NCBI GenBank assembly: GCA_973895155.1
Contig: OZ316899.1
Span: 8,432,001-8,496,000, forward strand
DNA length: 64,000 nt
Reading direction: 5' to 3'
From: Marsupella aquatica
Lineage: Eukaryota > Marchantiophyta
In this document: positions 12,245 through 24,540 of the stretch, piece after piece
Numbering within the stretch: the first letter of the stretch is position 1
Layout of the letters: every line of letters begins with the position of its first letter
Made by a program: the position numbers and the translations under genes
The notes under the pieces: generated by a model
Told to the model about the DNA's origin: nothing
The model's database searches: none
What the model saw: the letters and a program-made list of their open reading frames with translations, nothing else

Positions 12245-15200
12245 TCACTGCTTAGGCCTGCCCTTTCTTGCAGATCCCTCTGCATCTCTGCCTCGTTTGG
12301 GACCAGTACTTGGTCCTAGATTTGCTCTGGACCTACAGGCCTTAGCCAATTTGATGTGTAATTTGGCATTGTTTTCCATTGTAGCATGGAAATCAACGTC
12401 TGTGTAATCACCTAACACCCTTGTGGACCTGGATTCTTTGTGGAGGATTGTTCTCCATGCTATCCCCTTCTCATTGGGGTGGAAGAAAACCTGCTCCACT
12501 TGCTTTGGGAAAATGTAATCCATTTTCTTGGACACACCCAGTTCTCTATGGAAATTCACCTGCCAAAGACCAGACTTGGAATACCTCATACTGGCAGAGG
12601 ATTTAGGAGTCCATGATGGATCTGCCCATTTCCCTTTGAAAAGAATCACCTCTTTCCTCAAGCTGTCGTAATTCAGTACCAAGATATCTGTCAAGGCCCC
12701 TACATATTGTATAGATTCTTCTATGGTTGCACCAGACTTGTCCACTCGCTTCTCAGTGAATGTAGAAGCCATCCCAGAATCAAAAGTGCTGAAAGCACCA
12801 GAATCACAATCACTCAAACACCCCAAGGATGGAATAGTCCTCCAATGGTGCCCATAGGCTCTGCATGCCCTATACAATCGTGCCTTCAAACTAGGTGGTG
12901 TGGAGTATGCAGATAGTAATGACCACTCAGACTCTTTCTCAAAATTATGGGTATTGACTAATATTTGAAACCATTCTCTGAAAGGTGGCAATTCTTGGCG
13001 GTCAGCTGGAAATTCCACTGGTTTTCTTTGATTGGCAGGCTTCCTCATCCATTCCTTCCGGAAATCCACTCTTTGTTTGGTAACAATCTCATTGGTAGCA
13101 TCATACATCCTGCATGGCAACAACAACACTGAAGACATTAGTGCACGATCCACCATGAATATACAAACACAATGGGGCAACATAATTATGATCCATATGC
13201 CTAAGGATAGGAGGGTTTAGGGTTTATGTACCTGTACCATGGAGCCACTGTCTCTTCATTCTCCAATATATAATGATGCATGGCCATCATTTCAGACCAA
13301 TCCAAAGTTATCACCTTTGCAGCCCCTTCCAAAACAATGCCTGCAACGCCAGCATCTTCCTCCAACTCCCAGGTTCGTTTTCCCTCTCCCTTTGCATCAA
13401 TCATGTATTCAGAAAGGAATCCCAAAGACTCATCTAATACATAGCCTTTAGCCATAGAAGCCTCTGGACGTGCCTTGTTTCGTACATAACCCTTCAATAC
13501 CTTCAGGTTCCTCTCTATTGGGTACATCCATCTGCCTGTAACTGGGCCACACAAGTCTAATTCCTCCACTAGGTGAATCATTAAATGGGTCATGACATCA
13601 AAGAAGCTTGGTGGAAAATGGATTTCCAAAATGCACAGAGTGAATGCAACATCCATCATCAAATTCTCATACATTGAAGGGTCCCACACCTTCGTACAAA
13701 TCTGGCGATAGATATTGCTCACCCTAGCTATGGCCAAGCAAACCCCTTCATCAAGTAATCCCATTGTTGCTAGAGGGAGAATCTGTTGCATGAGTTGGTG
13801 GAAATCATGTGATTTCAACCCAGAGAGTTTCTTGGATTTTGTAACACACTTTGCCAAAGAACTTGAAAAACCAGTGGGCCCTTTCAAGGTCAATAACACC
13901 TCCAAGAACCTTGTTCTTTCCTTCTTGCTCAAGCAATATGGGGTTGGGGGCATCAACAATTTGTCATCGTTATGCTTGGGAGCTGGATTGGGTACAAGCC
14001 ATAGGTGTTGGCGCACCTGTAAGAGCTTCATATCTTCTCTCACAGAAGGAGTGTCCTTGGTCCCAATGATAGTGTGCACAATGTTGTGTGCAAGATTGTT
14101 CTCACAGTGCATGGGATCTAGACAATGGTTAATGAGTAGTTTCTGCAGTGGACACACAATTCAGAAATTAGGGCATTGATACAACTTTTGGCATCATTGG
14201 GCAGTAGTTTGTTCAGTAGACACAATTCATAAATTAGTGCATTGAATACAACAATTACAAAATCTGGGCTACAGGAAGTATATGAAGAGAATATATTTCA
14301 AAGTCATATGAAGAGATTGCAGAAATTCATTGTAGTAGTATGGAGTCTTACATTCCAATAGGGCAACTTGTACAGACCAGTAGCCCTCTTCACTCCATGC
14401 ACCTTTATGGGGCATTTCTCATCCTCAACCTTGGTTCCTCCCTTCTTCAAATATTTTGTTGTCTCGTCTCCCCACTTCTTTCTATCAGAGCTTGTCATTC
14501 TACACGGTGCAGGTCGACTCTCAATTGCACCATCAAAGTATTGTGCACTGTCTGGTCTACGAAAAAGATGCCTTGCTGCTAACCGTTGACGGTGGCCACT
14601 ATACTCTAATTTCTGCAAGTGCTTAGAACCACATGCCACACATTTTGGCCCACAGATGACACATCCTTTGTATCCAGAGTGTTGTTGTCCAGATATTAAA
14701 CCATATGCAGGGTAATCATTGATTGTCCACAGTAGCACAGCCCTAAGGTTGAAGTGTTGAGACAATCCTGGGCGTGGCAATTTGTCAAAGCAGGGCACTC
14801 CTTTCTTCCACAACAGCTCCAGCTCCTCATAGAATGGGCCCAATATTATGTCCAGCTGTTCCTCTGTTATTGAATCAGGTCCTGGAATCAGCATAGCTAG
14901 CATGACAAAGAACTTCTTGGTGGTAAGTCAAGGAGGTAAATTGTAATTCAACAACAGTATTGGCCAGGTAGACCAAGTTGTGGAATTATTCCCAAAGGGA
15001 TTCACCCCATCAAGTGCCAACCCAAATCGCACATTCCTTGGTTCAGCTGCAAATTTCCGATCAATATTTGTATCCACATGCTTCCAAGCCTTTGAATCTG
15101 CTGCGTGCCAAACCATGTTGTCTGTGCTTCTATTCTCATGATGCCAAGTCATGAGTTTAGATGTACCAGTAGTGGCATACAATCTCTTCAACCTGGGAAT

Positions 15201-16211
15201 TATAGGGAAATACCGCACCACCTTCCTTGCCTGTAATGAATTCCCCACTCTCTTCATCTTGGGCTGCTGACACACTGAACAATTTTCTAACTTGGCATTC
15301 TCACCCCTAAAGAGCATGCAACCTTTCTCACAGACAGGGATTCTCTCATAATCCAAGCCAAGCTTTCTCAATAGCTGCTTTGCAGCATATAAGTTCTTGG
15401 GCAGATTATGCTCTGCAGGCATATCATGCTCCCCCATCAAAGACAACAACGCATTCACTCCTTTGTTTGAGAATCCATGGCCATGACAGATGTTCAGCAG
15501 AAGCAACATGAATGACACAACATCTATTTTGCTGCCTGGGAACAAAGGTTGCATTGCTGCATCTAAAGATAACTGTGTAGGATCAGTCTCCACAGGAGTT
15601 TTGGAGGTTTCAAGGGGGTTTAGAGGATGGGCACCTCCTTCACTCTCATCATCCCCAAGTACAAAATCCAAGTCAAAACGGTCCTGATCATCTAGTTCAT
15701 GCTCAGGGGATTCTTCACTGGTTCTCAGCAACGTTTCTTCCAATAGAGCCCTGATATGTTCTTCGACATCTATAGTTGGATGTTCTTCAACATCCACAGT
15801 TGGATACTCTGGAACATCTACAAATAAATGTTCTTCAACATCTACAGTTGGCTGTTGTGCACAGGTTGCCTGCTGAAGGTTTGCTACCCTCAATGCCTCA
15901 GGGCCATGTTGTGACATGTAGTCAGCACCCCACTCTTCATCAGAAGAGTCTTGTCCCTCTCCCACCCACACTCGACATGCAGGGTACCGACCATGTTTAA
16001 TAACGTGCAGTCTAGCAGTATTCCGATTAGTCCTATAATTCCCTTTGCAGTTCACACAAGGGCAGTACATCTTATGGTCCCCACTCTTGTGGCAAGCCTT
16101 CTGTTCTCGAACCCACAAAGCATCATCACGATGTTGTACTCTAGCTGGATGGAAGAGCAACAACTTTGGAGTTCTACCCACACCTAACGTATTATGTGGC
16201 AATTGTGCCAT
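12245..16211 (-). pseudogene. tnp2-type CACTA transposase (TnpD), 3 exons, one in-frame stop
   Basis: Main transposase. Exon 1 is 16211-14352, exon 2 is 14142-13232 and exon 3 is 13109-12245, with donors GTAAGA and GTACAT, acceptors CTGCAG and ATGCAG, and matching phases. Exon 1 has an N-terminal Cys-rich Transpos_assoc-like part (CPCVNCKGNY) and the Transposase_21 core (YFPIIPRLKRLY, then HAADSKAWKHVD and FGLALDGVNPFG). After NYNLPP a TGA at 14928-14930 replaces the usual Trp; the frame then continues with FVMLAMLIPGP and WTINDYPAYG. Exon 2 carries DPMHCENN and a DUF4218 segment (GPVTGRWMYPIERNLKVLKG). Exon 3 carries a DUF4216-like part (LFKGKWADPSW). It cuts and joins element ends. This copy is nearly intact apart from the stop. 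Confidence 0.9.
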
Positions 16212-16811
16212 GCTAGCTTGATTGAAATTGTATTCAAACTATGATTTTCAAACTGAATCAGTGTAACATGCATACAAAATTGGGCCTACCGTCACAGTTG
16301 TACAACCAATGCCAACCACTGTCCAATTGCTCAAACCCACAGAGCCCAGTTTCTCAAATCCACTGTAGTGAGGCACCTTCTCCTTCTTGCATACAAATAG
16401 AGCATCACATACAGTGTCATCAGAATGATACTATGAACGTAAAGCTTTGTGCCTTCATCATTTCCAATATTTGTTTGCCTATTAGGAATGTGAGCAGACA
16501 GGTTTGGAATAAGTAATGTTTGTGACACCAGTGACAAATTTACAAGTGAGGTTTAGACATCAACAATGACCCGAGTCACACTCAAAGCACATGCATGAAA
16601 ATCGGAATCCTACCCTGGAAAAGATAGTAAAGCTGATTTCTCAAAATTAATTGCCTCAATCCGCAATGCACTGTCGTAGAGTGTGTATACATGAGGAGTT
16701 CATCAAACTGCATATAAATAGTCCACATGTTTTAGCACTCTGAAAATTGTTTAAGTCCACGTGAAACCATCAAAAAGCTCTATCTCAAGTTTGTGTTCCA
16801 TCCAGCCTCAA

Positions 16812-17471
16812 TCAAATCCAAGATATGTGGCTCCTAGCAGGAGTGCCTAGTGTAGGGTCAATGTCATGCTCAGGACAGTAAAACATCCCCTTCTTGGGCT
16901 GCCCATGCGTTGAGTGATCCCAAATTGTTCGATCATGGGCAAATCCCCTATGCTGGATAAACAGCAGGCAGTCCTTGTGCCATGCCTTAGGACACCTCAT
17001 GCACTGAACCAAAAAACCATTAGCCCCATCATTGGGCCCTTGTCCACAAGTAAGACAAATATGGAGTCCACATGATGCTGTGCTAGGAACCAAACACTGC
17101 CGACAGTAAAACCGGGCACAGAGAGGGTCTGGACATTTTCTTACCTCTTCACCAATTTTTCCAAACACATGGCACTTAAAGCAAGAATGTTCATCATTCT
17201 TGCAATCAACACAAAGCCATTCTCCAACATGGCCATCAGCCAGGGATATAGTTGGGCATAGCCATTGCTGACCCAAAGGACAGGAAACATTCTTATGGAA
17301 ATGTCGGTGGCAAGGCCCATCACAAACAATGAGATCCCCTCCCTCATCACAAATCGCACATACATGTAGACTATTCTGGTTAATCTCAATGTCTGAATAT
17401 AAGGCCAATTGAGGTGCTTGAGAGGATTCACCTCTGCAATGATTCATGGCCTTCTGCTTATTGCGAGCCAT
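16812..17471 (-). CDS. EDM2-like triple PHD-finger ORF carried by the CACTA element
   Basis: A single uninterrupted ORF of about 220 codons, starting at a Met (MARNKQK) at 17471 and lying upstream of tnp2 on the same strand. It is Cys/His-rich: CAICDEGGDLIVCDGPCHRHFH is a canonical PHD start, WLCVDC and CFKC follow, then CPDPLCARFYCRQCL, CLTCG, and CMRCPKAWHKDCL. Near its end it reads YCPEHDIDPTLGTPARSHI. This succession and the CPEH-x-ID...TP-x-R-x-H ending match the PHD region of plant EDM2, a nuclear regulator of H3K9me2 and transposon silencing. The rest of EDM2 is absent. About 600 bp without coding separate it from tnp2; it may be a separate gene or a 5' exon. Capture from a host gene is inference. 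Confidence 0.8.
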   Translation of the reverse strand: MARNKQKAMNHCRGESSQAPQLALYSDIEINQNSLHVCAICDEGGDLIVCDGPCHRHFHKNVSCPLGQQWLCPTISLADGHVGEWLCVDCKNDEHSCFKCHVFGKIGEEVRKCPDPLCARFYCRQCLVPSTASCGLHICLTCGQGPNDGANGFLVQCMRCPKAWHKDCLLFIQHRGFAHDRTIWDHSTHGQPKKGMFYCPEHDIDPTLGTPARSHISWI

Positions 17472-17499
17472 GGTCCTACACACTCAGACCCTACATCAG

Positions 17500-19200
17500 A
17501 TTGTGAAACAAGAAGGAATAACAGGGTGCAGCGTGACACAAAAGAATGAGGGTGCAGCATAAAATATGACATGTAACCACAAGGGAGCAGCATAAACCAA
17601 TGCTTTATGGATGGCAAAGCACTAGGACTGAGCAACGCAAATAACCTTGGCCTATGATTGGAAGCAATCACAAATATTGCAACCTGTATGCCTTCGCCTG
17701 CTGTCCAGCAGTGCTCACTCACCCTGCCTTTTTTAAATCTGTAAGGGCAACATAGAACAAATAGCAATTGAGTTTCAGCAAAGCATTGGTTCTCAAGTTT
17801 TAAAATGGACAAACTTGTTTCATTGTCTGCCTTGTGCACAGTAGGCTAAGACCGATCAGGGCAAATAATTTATATATTCAAGTAGTGAGAGCTACAAAAT
17901 TTGCTGGGACAGTTTTCTAGTTCTGGATCCTGCTGTGCTTTATATACAGCAACAACCTGAATTCAATTTTTATAGACCAGCTTTTCACCACGGCTACAAC
18001 TTCAAAACAATCACACAATGAAATCATGTAGAGGCATGAAGTAAACATGGGTCAAGGCTGTGAATAAAGTTCTCACCTTGTCCCTGCATAGCATTGGGAA
18101 ATTCTACCCAGAGTCTAAAGCGGGAGATACCCAGGCAATGATCCATCCCAAGTTGCGTCAGGTCTAGGAAGGTTAGTACTCTCCTAATGTGACAAGACTT
18201 CTTCTGGATCATTCTCTGTAACAAAATTTATTTGTTTGAAGTAAACGACTGAAATCATTTGATGGCAAATTCTCCATTTGGACTCTGTGGACAGTGGGGT
18301 ATAATTTTGTAAGACATTCCCACTGAACACAACGAACACAACAAACATTGCCAAACTCCATGAACTTACTAGCAGATTCTATGTTCAATTAGGCAGCATT
18401 AAATAGACTAGCCTTCCACTCAGGCAGAAACAATCCTGGCCCACTCGGGCATTAAACAGGGTCGATCTTGTCCTTCCTGTGTACGCCTCAATGCTTATTG
18501 TATGTCATTCTAACAACATTCTTCATTCGTTTACTCAAAGGATTCTATTATTGGACGAGAGCATCACGAAAGGAGCAGATATAAGTAAAGTTGGTGGTAG
18601 CTGATGATGAATGATCGACTGATGTTATAATCCAAGGCGATGACGAACAAATCGATCGTCTCCGACGAGAATTGGGTCTCATGGAAAAGGGCATGGTTTA
18701 TGTGAAGGGACTGTTAGAAAAATAGGTTCTCATAATTTTGGTGACAAGTTCAGGCAGAAGGTGGCTTTTAGAATTATAGATTTATCCACTTCAACTTATG
18801 CACACCACATGAGAGGGGACGACTGTCTAAGGTCGTGCAGAACTCCTGCCAAGGACATGAGCACGTTTTTGTTCAATTCGGCGTTGGAACTCAAGCAGTA
18901 CCATTCAGAGGGAAAATGACAATCAAACAATTGATAGGGACTGTTGGAAATCAACAGCAGACAGAATGGAAAACTCGGAAGAACTTGTGCAAACTCGAGC
19001 AGTCAGAGAGAGAGCTCTAGAGAGGGACCGAGAGGTTGAGGTAATAGTCTTGTGGCAATCGAAGGGTTTGGAACTTAACATAGCAGACACAAAAAATGTA
19101 TGCTAAGCAGGAGGAGAAACAGAGCAATAGAGCAACATAGCAAGAAGGCAGGGGTAGCATAGCAAAAGGAAAGAGTAAATTGAAACTATGAAACATAGCC
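17500..19200. other. CACTA internal noncoding stretch
   Basis: Upstream of the PHD ORF on the minus strand. Only short chance ORFs are present on either strand and I recognise no domain. It presumably contains the 5' leader and promoter of the transposon genes, but I cannot point to a convincing TATA box or transcription start. Confidence 0.4.
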
Positions 19201-19219
19201 AGATTGAAGGGGAAGAAGC

Positions 19220-19560
19220 GCACAACCTCTTGCAGCTCCCGTAGCTCCTCCCGTAGCTCCCAATGTAACCTCCCGCAGCTCCCGCAGCACGTTGACAAAC
19301 GGTGAGACCTCCCGCAGCTCTTCCCGCAGCTCCTGCCTGCTGTGACCTCCCGAAGCTCCACCAATGTGACCTCCCGCAGCTCCACCACTCCTCTGCAGCT
19401 TAGTTATCCCCAATCACAGCTCGCAACTCCTTCCCAATGAACCCTAAACCACTCCTCGCAGCCGAGCTCACAGCTTATGACCCGTAGGTTATCACCAATC
19501 ACAGCTCATCGCCCTTTGCTGAGGTAGCCTCCCGCAGCTCCTTCGTAATGTATTGTCCCA
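19220..19560. repeat. CTCCCGCAGCTC minisatellite inside the CACTA element
   Basis: A degenerate, GC-rich tandem repeat built on CTCCCGCAGCTC and close variants (CCCGTAGCTCC, CTCCCGAAGCTCC), interrupted by AATGTGAC and ACGTTGAC spacers. The composition differs sharply from the AT-rich flanks. On the minus strand it reads as open ELREV/GSCG-type repeats, which I take as a repeat by-product rather than a gene. Confidence 0.85.
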
Positions 19561-20930
19561 AGTCTCCTCCTCACCCACTAGTTATCATCGATCGCACGTC
19601 GTCGCCCTTCGCAGCTTTCTGAGACATATAGCTCCAACGCCAAATGCTCCGCAATGTTGCGCGACACTGCAACAATGGATTGGAGCTCTTCCGTGGTAGT
19701 AGCTCCCAAGTCCTACCGGCTCACCCTAAGCTTCCTACTCCCCTGACCGCGCGCAGCACCCTGATACAGTTTGTGGGAAGAAACGGAGTGCGCACTCCAC
19801 AAAAGCTGCCTCAACTCGCAATTGAACTCAAATGCGCCCCGCACTCCATGCACATTGCCCACCGCCACATTCCTTTGATGAAAACGCGCACCTCAACCAC
19901 AAAAACCCTACATTTCACGACTTGTGCTCGACTCGACATTTGCCGTTGTGCACCTCCAATGCAGATTTGTCGACCACTTTTGTTCCGAGGGCCTACTACA
20001 AGAACGCGGGAATTGGAGCACAATGTTGATTGTATGATCCAGGGTGTGATCTCAGCCGTTGGCACTTGTGTAGGTGCCAAAAATTTAATACCTCTCCACT
20101 AGGTTGGACAATTTAATACCTCTCCACTAGGTTATAAACTTAATACCTCTCCATTATTGGTTTGCAAAAAACCCAATGAAGGTTATGGTATATCCAATTT
20201 AAAGAGAGTCCTAAAGGTCATGGCTGTTTGTGTAGGTGCCAACAAGAATGTTAAGGACGCATGTTATATATAAAAAATGATGCCCGCAATATAAAAGGTC
20301 CTTTTGGACCAAGGGAAAACCTTGGTTTTCTAACTTGGTGCTCTAGAGTTATGGCTCAAAATCACATTGACACTAAACCCATAACCCACCCCTCATTTAA
20401 ACAAATTAATCCTTCATGGGAGGTGAGGGTGTTGTGGATTACATTAGTGTAATTAACTATGTACCGGCCATGGTTTTTGGGTGATAGGTTATGTCTGCAA
20501 AAATATATGCATGCATGAACACAATTTTGGACTACCTTATTAGTCTCACCATATGATAGTGATACTCATCCAAATGTTAGCATTTAATAGCTTTCCACTC
20601 GTGACTCAATTGAGAGAAACCCTCAATCATGACTCAAGCACATTTATAGGGCAACTATTAGTTTCATATAGACATATGTATAGTATGTGTACTTTTGTAC
20701 ATGCCCTTGCCAGCACCCTCGTCTAGGGCCCACTTCACGGGCCCCTTACATGCTGCATGACCACTACATATGAGGCTATGTTGTCTAAGAGTTTTTGAGA
20801 GCATTACACCAAAGCATTAACAAGTGAGCCTTCCCATGACTATATGACCTCCAATATGCCAACATTAATGGTTTCCAATATGACAGCGTGAGTGACCCCA
20901 TGTTTAGTCCTCAGATTGAAGCACCATTTA
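19561..20930. other. CACTA internal noncoding stretch with a short triplicated unit
   Basis: No gene recognised. At about 20083-20155 the unit TTAATACCTCTCCACTAGGTT occurs three times with small changes. An open stretch at 19644-20102 (+) shows no domain. Confidence 0.5.
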
Positions 20931-23880
20931 ATTCAAATGACCCAATGAACTCCCTTGTACCTCCAAAGAGAACCCCCCAATAGCCTTTGTAAAGATCACA
21001 TTTCCAGTCATTTGGTACTTCTGACCTCTAGTATGACAACCAAGATTACCCTAATTTGAGGTGTTTTCATTAATGACCACATATGCAGTCAATTGCTCCA
21101 AATGACCTCCAATGTGACTACCAAAATGACCATTACTGTAGTCATTGGCATTAATGACACACATTATGTGAAAATGACCCAATGAAGAGTATCATACCTC
21201 TCGGAGTGCCCCCTTACAATTCCTTTGGAATTTAATAGAATATATCCAAAATCCAAATATCGGCACAAACATGACATAGTTATATAGAAGGACATAGTCT
21301 TCCACTAGTATTGCACTATATACCTCTTGGAGAGACAAAAACAATTTTTGTTTGCCTTTGGAACGGATGGTATGCATGCATGGTGACACTTTTGGCAAAT
21401 CACTCCAAAGTCGTATAACTTGGGAGTGATTTTCCCCAGGGTTGCATCATCCCTTAAGTAATTGCAAAAACATGGCTCCAAAGTGCTCATGGTGCAACTA
21501 GTGGTTGGAGAATAGTGGGTATAGTACCCTGCACCTTGTGGAGAGGTTGCCACCTTCATGTAGGGCCCCATGGCACACTAGGGCCACCTTAAGCTCCTAG
21601 ACCCAAAAGGGTCATTCTGATGGTCCATAATGACACCATGAGGGACCTCTATAATGACCCCATATGCAGTCATTTGGCACAAATGACTTCCAAAAGGACT
21701 GCCACAATGACCCTTACTGCAGTCTTTGGCATTAATGACACAATTCCTCCAAAATGACCCAATGAAGATTACAACACCTACTCACAATGCACCGACACTA
21801 TTCATATGCAAAATGGAGTATTCCCCATCCAAACACCGGCACAAACATGACACAATTACATCACAAGATGACAACCTTCCATTGGTGTTGCACTACTTCT
21901 TGGAGAGACAAAGAAATGGTTCCATTTGCCTTTGGATACAACGGTATGCATCCATGGTGACACTTTTGGCAAATCACTCCAAAGTCGTATGATTTGGAAG
22001 TGATTTCCCCAAAGGTGCATTGTGCCTTAAGTAAACGCAAAAACATGTGTCCAAAGTGTTTATGTCGCAACAAGTGGTTGGACAATGATGAGTATAGTGT
22101 CCCGCACCTAGTGGAGAGTTTCTCACCTCTATGTGGGGCCACATGGCACTCTAGGGCCCACCTTCAGCCCCTAGCCCCAAACTGGTCATTTGTGCTTTTG
22201 TTTGATGACTGCATGGGGGACCACACAAATGACCACAAGTCTAGTCACTTGATTTATATGACATCCCATATGACAGTTTTAATGACTCTACTTGTAGTCA
22301 TTGGCATTTATGACACAAATTTGTCTAGAAATGACCCAATAAAGATTACACCACATCCTTGATTGCCCTGTCACTATTCATTTGCAAAATAGAATATTCC
22401 TCATCCAAACAAAGGCACAAACATGACACAATTACATGGAAGGATGATAGTCTTCCATTGGTGTTGCACTACTTCTTGCAGAGACAAAAAATGGCTTCAT
22501 TTCCCTTTGGATAGGATGGTATGCATCAAGGGTGACACTTTTGGCAAATCAATCCAAAGTCGTATGACTTGGGAGTGATTTCCCCAAGATTGTATCATCC
22601 CTTAAGTAAACACAGAAATGAGATACCAAAGTGCTAATGGTGCAACTAGTGGTTGGAGAATAATAAATATAGTATAATTTGGCACCTAGTGGAGGGGTTG
22701 CGAGCTCTATGTGGGGCTACTTGGCACTCTAGCGCCAACCTCCAGCCCTTAGCCCCAAATTGGTCATTCAGGCTTGTCTTCAATGATTGCACTAGGGACC
22801 TTTCAAATGACAACAAGTCCAGTCATTAGACTTATATGACATCCCATATGACAGTTTTAATGACCCTTCTTGTAGTCATTGGCATTTATGACGGGCCATT
22901 GGTCACATATGACCCAACAAAGGCCCTAGTACCTTCAAAGAGAGCCCGCAATAGATTCCTTGCAAGGTTGGAATATTCCTCTTCCCTAAACCCGCACCCA
23001 CACCATAAAGAGAAGCACGACTCCCCTGCCCATTCCATTGGTGCAGCACTACCTCTTGGAGAACCTAAAAACAACTTTTATTTGCCTTTGGATGTGATGG
23101 TATGCATGCACGGTGACACTTTTGGCAAATCACTCCAAAGTCGTACGACTTGGGAGTGATTTCCCCAAAGGTGCATCATGCCTTAAGTAAACGCAAAAAC
23201 ATGTGTCCAAAGTGTTTATGTCGCAAGTAGTGGTTGGACAATGATGAGTATAGTGTCCTGCACCAAGTGGAGGGGTTCTCACCTCTATGTGGGGCCCCAT
23301 GGCACTCTAGGGCCCACCTCCAGCCCCTTGCCCCAAACTGGTCATTAGTGCTTGTGTTTAATGACTGCATGAGGGAACACACAAATGACCACAAGTCCAG
23401 TCACTTGACTTATATGACAGTCCATATGACAAATTTAATGACCCTACTTGTAGTCATTGGTATTTGTGATGCAAATGTTTTTAGAAATGACCCAATAAAG
23501 ATTACACTAGCTCCTTGAATGCCCCATCACTATTCATTTGCAAATTAAAATATTCCCCATCCAAACACCGGCACAAACATGACACAATTACAACAAAGGA
23601 TGACAACCTTCCATTGGTATTGCCCTACTTCTTGGAGAGACAAAAAGGCTTCATTTGCCTTCGGATACGATAGTATGCATCTATATATGGGAACACTTCT
23701 GGCAAATCACTCCAAAGGTGTATGACTTGAGAGTGATTTCCCCAAAGCTAGGTGCATCATGCCTTAAGTAAATACAAGACATGTGTTCAAATTGCTAATG
23801 CCGCAACCAGTGGGAGGACAATGATGAGTATTGTGTCCCGCATTTAGTGGAAGGGTTATCAACTATATTAATGACTCTAC
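20930..23880. repeat. About 577-bp tandem repeat array, right subterminal region of CACTA
   Basis: The block GGTGACACTTTTGGCAAATC recurs near 21382, 21956, 22531, 23112 and (diverged) 23685, a spacing of about 575-581 bp. Each unit also repeats GTAGTCATTGGCATTTATGAC followed by AATGACCCAA-(T/G)-AAAG and a GC-rich piece TGGGGCCACATGGCACTC. A partial unit starts near 20930 and the last one is truncated near 23880. Units carry several TGACC/GGTCA motifs like those at the element tips. Short ORFs within are by-products. Confidence 0.9.
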
Positions 23881-23958
23881 AATTATGACCGGTGTCTGGA
23901 ATAACTATTGAGTATTTTAATCTTCATATCTCTTGGGTTCTTTAATGACTCTATAAGT

Positions 23959-24540
23959 AGTCATTTATGCAATAAGTCCATAATGACTATATGTTATTGT
24001 AAACATTGATATATCGTGATTTTTAGATTGACCCTATATTTAGTCATTTATGCGACAAGTCTATAATGACAGTATGTTGTTGTAAACACTGATATATCCT
24101 AGTTTCAGTATTGACTTTGGAGTTAGTCATTTATGAGAGAAGTCCATAATGACGGTATGTTCTTGTAAATACTGATATGTCCTAATTTCAAGATTGACCC
24201 TAGAGTTAGTCATTTATGAGAGAAGTCCATAATGATGGTATGTTCTTGTAAACACTGATATGTCCTAATTTCAAGATTGACCCTAGAGTTAGTCATTTAT
24301 GAGAGAAGTCCATAATGATGGTATGTTCTTGTAAACACTGATATGTCCTAATTTCAAGATTGACCCTAGAGTTAGTCATTTATAAGAGAAGTCCATAATG
24401 ACGGTATGTTCTTGTAAACACTGATATGTCCTAATTTCAAGATTGACCCTAGAGTTAGTCATTTATGAGAGAAGTTTATAATGACGGTATGCTATTGTAA
24501 ACACTGATATATTCTCATTTTCAGATTGACCCTATATTTT
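23959..24540. repeat. 83-bp tandem array (7 units), right subterminal region of CACTA
   Basis: Seven units in perfect 83-bp register start at 23959, 24042, 24125, 24208, 24291, 24374 and 24457, each beginning AGTCATTTATG. Units 3-6 are almost identical; the outer ones are diverged, the usual pattern for array expansion from the centre. Each unit holds TCATTTAT and ATAATGACGG, spaced as an inverted motif pair. Confidence 0.96.

Noticed and set aside
15490-16187. Plus-strand ORFs opposite tnp2
   Set aside because: Shadows of the transposase coding frame; no domain.
19017-19413. Minus-strand ORFs with ELREV repeats
   Set aside because: They are translations of the CTCCCGCAGCTC minisatellite; no other coding evidence.
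21192-23518. Several 60-120-codon ORFs on both strands
   Set aside because: They recur with the 577-bp repeat unit and shift frame between units; repeat by-products.
23959-24540. CRISPR-like array
   Set aside because: Units are fully tandem without variable spacers, inside a plant transposon.
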